From a virus: DNA of 25,537 bases. Below, in pieces: positions 19,028-25,537 of this stretch. The DNA lies in the IMG/VR virus record IMGVR_UViG_3300042462_000571, positions 1-25,537 of that record, one strand, 5' to 3'. The notes below the pieces were generated by a model, which did no database searches, had not been told where the DNA came from, and worked only from the letters and a program-made list of their open reading frames with translations. Numbering within the stretch: the first letter of the stretch is position 1; each line of letters begins with the position of its first letter. The position numbers were made by a program, and so were the translations under genes.

Positions 19028-21073
19028 ATGGCAACACTTTTCAAAGTAGAAAATACCGGAACTACAATTTATTCTAATTTTTTATTTGTAGATGGTAATG
19101 GAAATATAAAGACATTTGACATTTTACCTAACGTTGAGTATTATGTTAACGCAAATTCCATTTCATTAACTCCCGGTATTAGTATCATAAATTTAGGACT
19201 TGACGATACAAGATATTGTTTTGTGAGTTGTTGCGGTTCCCACACTTTTAGTTTTAATGGAAATTTTAATTCAGTCGCATTTTCAAACTATTCGGTTGGA
19301 GAAGTTCTTAATTTTAATGTTTTAATATCTTCTTTAAATCCATCCGAATATAAAAGTGGATGTTATGAACTTGTAAGTTCGGGAAGTTCGGATTCATATG
19401 CGTGTGGTATAACTGGTTACGATGAATTTTCAATTATAAATTTCGATAATGGATCTTTTTATAATTGTGAATCGTGTCAAGTTTATTCAGATTGTTGTAG
19501 ATCCTATCAAATAACAAATGAATCATCAGTAACCACAGCGTCTGTTTATATTTATCCATGTTGTGATGAACCCCAGGGACCAAAAATTACCCTTCCCCCA
19601 CAAACCTCTATATCGGTTTGTTCATCAAGGGGTGTCGATACAATTGCAGGAACAATATTGGTATTAGACTCTGGAGATTGTCCAACTTGTTCGACAGCAA
19701 TTACAACAACACAACTTATTACCACCACAACAACCTATCAACCTCAAAATAATATAATATCCCCTAGAAACGAGTGTGATGTAATTACATTATTTCCAAT
19801 GGAAGTTGAATGTTTTGTAATTAATCCAACAAGTCCAACATCTTTTGATGGGGCTATTTCATTAGGTATTACAGGAGGAACCCCACCTTATGAAATACTA
19901 TGGGAAACAGGGGCTTTAAGTCAGGCAATTACAAACCTTGGTCCAGGAATATATTCGGCAACTGTGATAGATTCTTACGGTGATTTTACCGCAACAACCG
20001 CATGTAGACTAAGAACAATAGAACCAATTACAACTACAACAACAACTTTATCACCATATCCTCAATATGATGATATTTGTTTGTCAATTATAAAATCCGA
20101 TAAAAATGGTAGTTTTGTTGAATATTATACTTTCGAATTCCAAGGATTTGAAAATTACCACCCACTCTGGACTGAAAGTGGAAACACCTATAGTATAATA
20201 TGGAATATTAATCAATGGGAAGTTTCTGGGTGGACCATGGGTCAAATTGTGAATATTGATCCGGCTGAACCACCAATCGTAGGATGGCAAATTCTTGGAA
20301 GTTCTGGTCCTGTTGTTGTAAATCAGGTTATAGCAAATAATAACGATTGTCTAATAATTAAAAAACCTCTTTTCAGATATACTACAGATGACGCAACTTG
20401 TCAATGTGACGGTAATATAAGTATTATTCCTTTTGGAGGTTTTCCACCTTATCAATATTCTATTGATGGGGGCATAACTTTTTCTAATTTTCCTTTTTTT
20501 ACTAACTTGTGTGGTGGACAATATATCACAGTATTAAATGATTCTTCAGGATTTACAAACACACAAGTTATTAATTTAAATCAATTAAATCAAATACAAA
20601 ACTATATATTAACTCTTTCATATACTGGACTTTCGTTTGAAGTTAAAATAAATCCACCTTTACCTTCGGGATGTACTATAAACTTTGATTTGGTACACAC
20701 TAATTCATTTACTGTTGGCCCAACCTATTCGGCTGCAACATATTTGAATACGGTAACGTTAAATGTTGATGGTAATCCTGTAGGGTTTGACACACCAATA
20801 AATATAATAAACTACCCACCAGTTCCTCTACAATTCCCATGTCAATCATTGAATAGTTATACAACAAATAAAACTTACACATGGAGTAATTTAACAATGG
20901 GTGGACCATCAATTTCAGGGCCAGCAACGACTATAACCGGAACAATAACAGATGCAATATCACCTGTACTACCAACACCACAATGTTTTTACGTTGATAA
21001 TTATTATCAGGTGTATTTGATTAACCCAAGTATTGAATGCGATTGTAGTACAGTTGAAGCACAAAATAGTTAA
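19028..21073 (+). CDS. Cys- and Thr-rich tail adhesin with SprB-like repeats
   Basis: 681 residues, likely a second host-contact protein. Residues 1-65 are a short beta domain (MATLFKVENTGTTIYSNFLF). Residues about 66-155 are a Cys-rich domain with CC pairs. The shared Cys module runs 156-221 (CRSYQITNESS, YIYPCC, ISVCSS, CPTC). A poly-Thr linker (226-236) follows, then a SprB-like unit (261-329: GITGGTPPYEILWE, GIYSATVIDSYGD). A second Thr linker is at 335-340, then an unassigned aromatic domain (341-450). A second SprB-like unit (454-517: GGFPPYQYSIDGG) precedes an unassigned C-terminal domain ending CDCSTVEAQNS. The domain order is a mosaic of parts also present in the 987-residue adhesin and in the - strand gene. 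No signal peptide or transmembrane helix. It starts 12 nt after the glycosyltransferase stop, so both are likely on one transcript. Confidence 0.75.
   Translation: MATLFKVENTGTTIYSNFLFVDGNGNIKTFDILPNVEYYVNANSISLTPGISIINLGLDDTRYCFVSCCGSHTFSFNGNFNSVAFSNYSVGEVLNFNVLISSLNPSEYKSGCYELVSSGSSDSYACGITGYDEFSIINFDNGSFYNCESCQVYSDCCRSYQITNESSVTTASVYIYPCCDEPQGPKITLPPQTSISVCSSRGVDTIAGTILVLDSGDCPTCSTAITTTQLITTTTTYQPQNNIISPRNECDVITLFPMEVECFVINPTSPTSFDGAISLGITGGTPPYEILWETGALSQAITNLGPGIYSATVIDSYGDFTATTACRLRTIEPITTTTTTLSPYPQYDDICLSIIKSDKNGSFVEYYTFEFQGFENYHPLWTESGNTYSIIWNINQWEVSGWTMGQIVNIDPAEPPIVGWQILGSSGPVVVNQVIANNNDCLIIKKPLFRYTTDDATCQCDGNISIIPFGGFPPYQYSIDGGITFSNFPFFTNLCGGQYITVLNDSSGFTNTQVINLNQLNQIQNYILTLSYTGLSFEVKINPPLPSGCTINFDLVHTNSFTVGPTYSAATYLNTVTLNVDGNPVGFDTPINIINYPPVPLQFPCQSLNSYTTNKTYTWSNLTMGGPSISGPATTITGTITDAISPVLPTPQCFYVDNYYQVYLINPSIECDCSTVEAQNS
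19493..19690 (+). repeat. Shared Cys module, copy in the 681-residue adhesin
   Basis: About 66 residues following the plan C-x(2-5)-[YF]-x-[VI]-x-N-x-S, a [VI]-[TY]-[FY]-x-P-CC strand end, [IV]-C-S-S, and a closing C-P-x-C. Matching copies lie at 17784-17978 (+ strand) and, in more diverged form, twice on the - strand (24705-24908 and 24908-25116). Confidence 0.6.
19703..19735 (+). repeat. Poly-Thr linker 1 of the 681-residue adhesin
   Basis: Codons for TTTQLITTTTT, made of aca/acc repeats. It separates the Cys module from the first SprB-like unit and is a candidate O-glycosylation target, given the neighbouring glycosyltransferase. Confidence 0.75.
20030..20047 (+). repeat. Poly-Thr linker 2 of the 681-residue adhesin
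   Basis: Six Thr codons (aca/act) directly after the first SprB-like unit, followed by LSPYPQYDD. It marks a domain boundary. Confidence 0.7.
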
Positions 21074-21079
21074 AAATAA

Positions 21080-21087
21080 TATTTATT
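21080..21087 (+). promoter_or_regulatory. TATTTATT box just before the 844-residue gene
   Basis: It lies 5 nt before the ATG at 21093, in a 19-nt A/T-only gap. It is too close for a promoter with a normal leader, so an A/T-rich initiation region replacing a Shine-Dalgarno sequence is the more likely reading. Confidence 0.2.
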
Positions 21088-21092
21088 AAAAA

Positions 21093-23627
21093 ATGGCATA
21101 TATAATTAAAAATACTTCAGGGTTAATCAACACTAGAGTCACTGATACAGGTAGACAAAAAATGTCACAAGGAAATTTTAACGTTGCATATTTCCAACTT
21201 GGAGATTCTGAGGTTTCATATGACAAACACAATTCAAATTATAATCAGTTCAATAGTTTTGTCCAATTACCCCCATTTGGAAGTCAAAATAGTGGTGGTT
21301 ATCCAAAATCAAATAAACAAAATGTGAAGTATCCATATTATGTTGATGGTAACACAGGAAATACATATGGAATACCTTTTATGGATTCATCAATCGAATC
21401 TGTTTATAATAGTGCACCACTAAGAGGTTTTTTTACCGGAAACACTACCGCAACTACAATTAGTTGGAGTGCATTTACAAACGACTATTATGTTGTATCG
21501 GCAAATTATACAATTGATTTATCTCTATTAAATGGTACTAATGAAATTGATTTAATATATGATCCATGTAACCCGACGAATGTAAGAACTCCAAGAGTAG
21601 GTGATTTTATAACAATTTATTACGATGGGTTTGGGTGTACTAATTGTAATTGTAGTAATTTACCAACACCAACACCCACAAGTTCCAATCAATCTACCCT
21701 AACCCCCACCCCAACACCATCTGTAAGTACAGGAACAATTAATTGTGCCAGCCCAACACCAACCCCTACACCCACTAGAACAGAGTGTTTAACACCAACA
21801 CCATCAAGACAATGTCCTCCACCACCAGAATCGGTTTGTTTATCAAGGGTGTTTAGTTGTTACCCAATATTGACTTATCGGATTATTGCAGTTTGTGAAA
21901 ACAAAATCACTTTAGACAGACCAACACCGAATTTCATGGGACTAGCACCAAACTGTGAGGCGAGAGTGATAATTTATCCTCCATCCATGACGGATCAATA
22001 TGATAGTCTTACACCGAGTCCTCACTGGTATTCTGATGTGATAAATTATGAATCACTTTGTGAACTTGACCAACTTGAAGTTAAAATTTGGAACATGAAT
22101 ATTCCATGGACCGAAAGTCCGGCAGGATTAAATTCTAATTTCTTTTTGGATTACAACAATTTCGGATCAGTTGATTATATTGGTAGTAAAGAATATTTTG
22201 GTTACTCAACAAGTGAGGGTCAATCATTTTATGTGAGTTCTATTCTCAGTGCTGAAACTACTGATACATATTTTTATAATTCATTTGATGATATTGTAAA
22301 AGTCCAACCAGAAGAACAAAAAGCAATAGCAATTATTCATTATACAAACCAAACTATTGATTTGTTTTATGGGGAGAAATTTGCTGCAGAACCATTCGAT
22401 AGTACAAACCCCGGAGCAACTGGACAAGCAAGAAACTTCAGATTACATATTCCGTGGTTGATGTGGCATAAAAATCCTGAATGTTGTTTTGGTCAAACAT
22501 TTTGGATAGATCCTCCAGGATTTGATGGATTAAATTTAGCGGAACCACATTATATGCAATCAACACCTAATCAAGATATGAATTATCCTGGTTTGAGATA
22601 TTATGTTTTGTGGGACACATTTAGAAATAAAGATGGTTTCCCAAGTAGAATAGGGAAAGTATTTCCTGATAGTCAAACTATTGTAATAGATGATGAAGAA
22701 ATAGTCGCAGCATTAAGTTATAAATCAAACAGAAACTGGACACTACCTGCACCTCAAGTTTCATTGATCGAACCAAATTCCTGTGGATCGGAAAGTTCTA
22801 CTGGGGTGGGAGTTATTTCTGGGGCAAATGAAACGATGTACATTACTTACAGATTATCAAATGATTTTGAATTTACAAATTCACTACATTGTAATTATTA
22901 TATACCAATAGTTGGTAACAGTAATGTTTGTGTTCCAGACACAAGTAAGGATGTTGCAATCAGATTTGGAGGGGAATTTAATTGTTTAGTTGTACCAGGA
23001 TTTAATCCTACAACTACAACAACAACACATAGTCCAGTAACTACGACTACTACTATCTATCACCCAACCACCACGACAACAACTCAGTGTCCTTTAGTAT
23101 GTGACGTACCAAATGGATTTTACGCAACTGAATTCCAAGTTCTGGCACAAAAAGTTGTAACAGGAGAAAGACCTGATCCGACAAAATGGAAAATCATTGA
23201 TTTCACAAATAATTTAAGTGGTGAAACTATTAATGGATATGTTACACAACAATCATTAACAGCAAATACATTTGTTATTACCGATACGATATATAATAAT
23301 GCACCAACTTATAATTTGGATAATTTTGTTCCATTAGTTCCCCTCGGGACAACAACTCCCCAGTTGAACTTTGGTGATGAATACTATTTTTACGGATCAT
23401 TACAAACAGACATTGAGGCTAGTATCTATGAAATGAGATATAAAATTAACTTAAGTTACAATGAGTTCCAAACAACAACAAATCCAACATGGACTCCAGG
23501 TACAAATTCTTATATAACTGAAATCGCGTTGTTGGATCGAAACAAAGATGTATTGGTTGTTTCCAAAATGCAGTCCCCAGTTCTTCGACAAGGAATCCAA
23601 CAATTTTTGATCAAGTTTGATTTTTAA
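21093..23627 (+). CDS. Large tail protein with Pro-Thr and poly-Thr linkers
   Basis: 844 residues, probable tail fibre or neck/tail-tip protein. Its N-terminal domain (about 1-185) starts MAYIIKNTSGLINTRVTDTG and continues with a QLGDSEVSYD strand; no signal peptide, consistent with virion attachment. Residues 191-239 are a Pro-Thr-rich linker interrupted by Cys segments. Residues about 240-635 form a large domain containing CLSRVFSC, IIAVCENKITLDRP and WLMWHKNPECCFG; I do not recognise its family. Residues 640-664 are a Thr linker in three TTTTT runs. Residues 670-844 are a C-terminal domain ending in TEIALLDRNKDVLVVSKMQS, then PVLRQGIQQFLIKFDF, a pattern like that closing many phage tail-side proteins. 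It shares linkers but not the Cys module with its neighbours. It is the last structural gene before the resolvase. Confidence 0.7.
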   Translation: MAYIIKNTSGLINTRVTDTGRQKMSQGNFNVAYFQLGDSEVSYDKHNSNYNQFNSFVQLPPFGSQNSGGYPKSNKQNVKYPYYVDGNTGNTYGIPFMDSSIESVYNSAPLRGFFTGNTTATTISWSAFTNDYYVVSANYTIDLSLLNGTNEIDLIYDPCNPTNVRTPRVGDFITIYYDGFGCTNCNCSNLPTPTPTSSNQSTLTPTPTPSVSTGTINCASPTPTPTPTRTECLTPTPSRQCPPPPESVCLSRVFSCYPILTYRIIAVCENKITLDRPTPNFMGLAPNCEARVIIYPPSMTDQYDSLTPSPHWYSDVINYESLCELDQLEVKIWNMNIPWTESPAGLNSNFFLDYNNFGSVDYIGSKEYFGYSTSEGQSFYVSSILSAETTDTYFYNSFDDIVKVQPEEQKAIAIIHYTNQTIDLFYGEKFAAEPFDSTNPGATGQARNFRLHIPWLMWHKNPECCFGQTFWIDPPGFDGLNLAEPHYMQSTPNQDMNYPGLRYYVLWDTFRNKDGFPSRIGKVFPDSQTIVIDDEEIVAALSYKSNRNWTLPAPQVSLIEPNSCGSESSTGVGVISGANETMYITYRLSNDFEFTNSLHCNYYIPIVGNSNVCVPDTSKDVAIRFGGEFNCLVVPGFNPTTTTTTHSPVTTTTTIYHPTTTTTTQCPLVCDVPNGFYATEFQVLAQKVVTGERPDPTKWKIIDFTNNLSGETINGYVTQQSLTANTFVITDTIYNNAPTYNLDNFVPLVPLGTTTPQLNFGDEYYFYGSLQTDIEASIYEMRYKINLSYNEFQTTTNPTWTPGTNSYITEIALLDRNKDVLVVSKMQSPVLRQGIQQFLIKFDF
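21663..21810 (+). repeat. Interrupted Pro-Thr linker
   Basis: Three Pro-Thr runs (PTPTPT, LTPTPTPS, SPTPTPTPTR) and a short TPTPS, with Cys between them (NCAS, TEC, RQC). At DNA level they are imperfect ccaacacc/cctacaccc repeats, prone to slippage and recombination. Confidence 0.8.
23010..23084 (+). repeat. Poly-Thr linker
   Basis: Three Thr runs (six, five and six Thr) separated by HSPV and IYHP, directly after the large central domain of the 844-residue protein and before a Cys-flanked C-terminal domain. Confidence 0.8.
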
Positions 23628-23644
23628 AAAATAACAAGGCTTCA

Positions 23645-23663
23645 TTTTTTTTTATATTTTTTT
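23645..23663 (+). other. T-rich spacer before the RuvC-like gene
   Basis: Nine T, then ATA, then seven T in the 49-nt gap between the 844-residue gene and the resolvase gene. No GC-rich stem precedes it. Only a weak A-tract/T-tract pairing with 23626-23633 is possible, so it is at best a poor terminator. Confidence 0.3.
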
Positions 23664-23676
23664 ATTCTTAATTTGT

Positions 23677-24276
23677 ATGAATAGAATTAAAAACACACCC
23701 AAAGTTCTTGGACTTGATATCTCAACCAAAACTATTGGTTGGGCTTTATTTGATATGCAATCACAACAATTACTAGAGTTAACTCATATATCACCAAGAC
23801 CAAAATTAAACACAGAAGATAAATTACATGAACTACTTTTAAAATCCGAAGTATTTGCAAGTAAATTGGAAACATATAAAAATTTGGGAATAATGAGAGT
23901 CATTATAGAAGAACCTTTATTAAACTCTAACAATGTTTATACAATTCAAACATTGTTAAGATTCAACAGTTTCTTATTTAAAGAAATATATAATATATTA
24001 GGTATAGTTCCTGAATTTATATCGACTTATAATGCTAGAAAATACGCATTTCCGGAATTAGTCCAGGAAAATGATAAAAAGAAATTTGTTTTGTTTGGAG
24101 GTCTGCCCAAAGACATCGATAAAAAAATGATTATATGGGAAAAAGTTGCAAAAAAAGAACCCCAAATCACTTGGCAGTTCACTAAAAATAATACTTTGAA
24201 AAAAGAAAACTTTGATCAAACAGATGCGTACACTTGTGTTTTAGGGTATATGAGATTTAAAGAAATCTGGAAATAA
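23677..24276 (+). CDS. RuvC-like Holliday junction resolvase / nuclease
   Basis: 199 residues, the normal size for RuvC-type enzymes. It should cut four-way or other branched DNA, resolving recombination or replication intermediates before packaging, the job done in T4 by the unrelated endonuclease VII. The RNase H-like fold markers are in order: VLGLDISTKTIGWAL with D14, MRVIIEEP with E78/E79, and FDQTDAYTCVLGY with D180 and D183, giving the D-E-D-D metal-binding set of the RuvC family. The middle (RFNSFLFKEIYNILG) matches the helix lying over the active site. ATG at 23677 is the only start ahead of the first catalytic Asp other than internal codons. It stands apart functionally from the tail genes and is followed at once by a terminator, so it closes the + strand transcript. 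The call is confident at superfamily level; the true substrate is not visible. Confidence 0.8.
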   Translation: MNRIKNTPKVLGLDISTKTIGWALFDMQSQQLLELTHISPRPKLNTEDKLHELLLKSEVFASKLETYKNLGIMRVIIEEPLLNSNNVYTIQTLLRFNSFLFKEIYNILGIVPEFISTYNARKYAFPELVQENDKKKFVLFGGLPKDIDKKMIIWEKVAKKEPQITWQFTKNNTLKKENFDQTDAYTCVLGYMRFKEIWK

Positions 24277-24277
24277 G

Positions 24278-24295
24278 ATCGTTTGAAATAACGAT
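24278..24295. other. Upstream hairpin ATCGTT / AACGAT
   Basis: A 6-bp perfect stem with loop TGAAAT, beginning two bases after the resolvase stop. No T-tract follows. It forms a tandem pair with the terminator hairpin at 24306 and shares the ATCGT sequence. Confidence 0.5.
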
Positions 24296-24305
24296 AATTT
24301 GAAAT

Positions 24306-24329
24306 ATCGTCTTTTTAGACGATTTTTTT
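24306..24329 (+). terminator. Intrinsic terminator after the RuvC-like gene
   Basis: A perfect 7-bp stem ATCGTCT / AGACGAT (24306-24312 with 24317-24323) with loop TTTT, followed by T residues to 24329. This is a standard Rho-independent terminator for the + strand operon. Its T-tract abuts the - strand gene's stop codon (24328-24330). Read on the - strand, the hairpin is followed by ATTTC and not a T-run, so termination there would be weaker. Confidence 0.85.
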
Positions 24330-25537
24330 ATGGACAAACAATCACATTTATAATAGTTCCATTCACGTCAACCTGGACTGCATATATTACAACTCCAGGA
24401 TTTGACACACTAGAAATGGCAATCCAGTTGTTTGCTTGTCCACTCACAGGTAAACCAGTTGAATTATTAATCAATGAAGTTGATGTTGTTGGAATTGGCA
24501 TTGAGGTTGCCCAATCACCACCACTAAATGATGAGTAATTTGAACAAGCCAAATCTGGTGCTGTAAACCAACTTGCACCTCCAGTCCATAAAAATGAAAC
24601 ACTACTTGGGGTTGGAGTTAAAGTTTTGGTTATAGAAGGCGTTGGTGTTGGAGTTCTTGTTGGTGTTGGCGTAAGATAATTAGTTGGTGTTGGTGTTGGG
24701 GTATTACATAATAATCCAGTTACAGAAACAAAAACATTAGAATATTGATCAACAATAGGCGTGCTTATTGAACAAATTATTATACCAGATCCACCATTAA
24801 CTGTTCCTGAAATCTCAAGACCAGTATTACAATCAATATAAGTAAAATTTCCTTCAGTTATTGGGTCATTATTTTGAACATAAAACTGAAAGCAATTGTT
24901 TGAGTAACAGCAATTATCAATAATGTCAATTGTACAGTTTCCACTACTCAATGTTGGAGTTGTTTTTGAACAGATTATAATGACTTCATTAATTGTTGTA
25001 CCAAACTCTGCAGGGGTTCTTGTTACTACAGTATTTGACAAACAATCAGTATATGTGATATTTGAAGTTTCACCTTCGTCGTTAAAATCAAACAGTTTAA
25101 ATTGGTTACATGGACATATACTACTAGGTGTTGGAGTAGGCGTTGAAGTACTAACTGGTGTCTTAGTTATTGGAATACACTCCAAACATTTTCCCTGGCT
25201 TGATGGTCCATATTCTGTTGTAATTAACACATTATCGATTCCACTTACGTAATCTACAATTTCAGTAAAAATGAAACATGAACTCACACCATTTATAAAA
25301 CCACCATAAACGTCACCAAGTATCAAAGGATATCCATTAGAATCGAATATTGACTGGCTTGTAAAGAAATCCGCACCAGAAAAACAGTCTTCAAACTTTT
25401 TACTATTTGCACATGTTATCCTACCGTCAACATTGTTGAATTTGGCAACACCACCAAAATTACACGGTCTTGTTTGTTCTAATGAAACAGTTGGGGTAAC
25501 AGTAATGGTAGGTGTTGGTGTAGGTGTAAAACCAGTT
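24328..25537 (-). CDS. Pro-Thr-linked Cys-rich adhesin-like protein (5' partial)
   Basis: Convergent to the tail operon. The frame stays open to the window end, so the N-terminus is missing; the TTG at 25324-25326 is an internal codon. From the edge inwards it reads a TPTPTPT linker, a Cys domain (CNFGGVAKFNN, ITCANSKKFEDCFSG), a segment with CFIFTEIVDYVSGIDN ending CLECI, then a STPTPTP linker. Two copies of the Cys module follow (CPCNQFKLFDF at about 25116-24908, and CFQFYVQNNDP at about 24890-24705). A long interrupted Pro-Thr linker comes next, and a C-terminal domain (WTGGASWFTAPDLACSNYSS) that ends NVIVCP. The domain vocabulary matches the + strand adhesins, so it is likely another tail fibre or an alternative receptor-binding protein. 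It has its own transcript, ending at the shared terminator region. Confidence 0.75.
   Translation of the reverse strand, partial: TGFTPTPTPTITVTPTVSLEQTRPCNFGGVAKFNNVDGRITCANSKKFEDCFSGADFFTSQSIFDSNGYPLILGDVYGGFINGVSSCFIFTEIVDYVSGIDNVLITTEYGPSSQGKCLECIPITKTPVSTSTPTPTPSSICPCNQFKLFDFNDEGETSNITYTDCLSNTVVTRTPAEFGTTINEVIIICSKTTPTLSSGNCTIDIIDNCCYSNNCFQFYVQNNDPITEGNFTYIDCNTGLEISGTVNGGSGIIICSISTPIVDQYSNVFVSVTGLLCNTPTPTPTNYLTPTPTRTPTPTPSITKTLTPTPSSVSFLWTGGASWFTAPDLACSNYSSFSGGDWATSMPIPTTSTSLINNSTGLPVSGQANNWIAISSVSNPGVVIYAVQVDVNGTIINVIVCP
24605..24712 (-). repeat. Interrupted Pro-Thr linker, - strand
   Basis: Coding for PTPTPT, LTPTPTRTPTPTPS and TLTPTPSS runs. On the + strand it appears as ggtgttggtgttgg-type repeats. 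It separates the second Cys module from the C-terminal domain. Confidence 0.8.
24705..25116 (-). repeat. Two tandem copies of the shared Cys module
   Basis: Copy 1 (about 25116-24908): CNQFKLFDFND, NITYTDC, VIIICSKTTP, SGNCTIDII. Copy 2 (about 24890-24705): CFQFYVQNND, NFTYIDC, GIIICSISTP, closing GLLC. Both keep the C / [FI]-T-Y-x-D-C / I-I-I-C-S order. They are closer to each other than to the + strand copies, which points to a tandem duplication in this gene. Confidence 0.6.
25126..25165 (-). repeat. Short Pro-Thr linker, - strand
   Basis: Codes for TPVSTSTPTPTPSS, directly ahead of the first Cys module copy. Confidence 0.75.
25490..25530 (-). repeat. Pro-Thr linker at the window edge, - strand
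   Basis: Codes for TPTPTPTITVTPT, showing that at least one further domain of the adhesin lies beyond the window. Confidence 0.7.

Noticed and set aside
21663-21810. CRISPR-like or direct-repeat array
   Set aside because: The repetition is in-frame Pro-Thr coding sequence of irregular period, without spacers of constant length.
24299-24538. + strand open frame of 79 codons past the terminator
   Set aside because: It lies opposite the - strand adhesin, begins inside the terminator, and has no family resemblance; the - strand frame carries the recognisable linkers and Cys modules.
24923-25252. + strand open frame of 109 codons
   Set aside because: It is the complement of the Cys modules and Pro-Thr linker of the - strand gene; its Gly-Val runs are simply the reverse of Pro-Thr codons.
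25324-25326. TTG as start of the - strand adhesin
   Set aside because: The frame continues to the right edge through a Cys domain and another Pro-Thr linker; the codon is internal.

Overview
The window is AT-rich, densely packed DNA that reads as the baseplate and tail-adhesin region of a contractile-tailed (T4-like, myovirus-type) bacteriophage. Eleven genes lie head to tail on the + strand, and one partial gene faces them from the - strand. The host is most likely a member of the Bacteroidota (Flavobacterium-like). Two things suggest this: the tail proteins carry tandem repeats resembling the SprB gliding-adhesin repeat, and starts lack a recognisable Shine-Dalgarno sequence, being preceded by A/T-rich stretches or TAATG stop-start overlaps. 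The host call is inference. No tRNA, rRNA, CRISPR array or insertion sequence was seen.

Baseplate block, 1-15018. It opens with the 3' part of a baseplate J / T4 gp6-like wedge gene. Next comes a giant 1853-residue structural gene with an internal membrane-helix-like region. Four smaller virion genes without a recognised family follow; one of them carries a PKD domain. The block ends with a 1004-residue protein holding a tail-protein-I / gp7-like KGT region. Genes are separated by at most 93 nt and three junctions are TAATG, so this looks like a single late operon.

Adhesin block, 15018-23627. Three large Cys-, Thr- and Pro-rich proteins (987, 681 and 844 residues) are built from SprB-like repeats, Pro-Thr and poly-Thr linkers, and a recurrent Cys-rich module. 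A GT-A-type glycosyltransferase gene sits between the first and second of them. This raises the possibility that the phage glycosylates its own virion adhesins.

End of the block, 23677-25537. A RuvC-like resolvase/nuclease gene is followed by a strong hairpin-plus-T-tract terminator. Beyond it, a convergent - strand gene, truncated by the window edge, encodes another Pro-Thr-linked, Cys-rich adhesin-like protein with two copies of the same Cys module.

Functional logic: the first block should build the wedge and baseplate of a contractile tail. The second should supply long, modular host-binding proteins, possibly modified by the embedded glycosyltransferase. The RuvC-like enzyme fits branch resolution before DNA packaging. 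Family assignments come from motif reading only; no database search was run.
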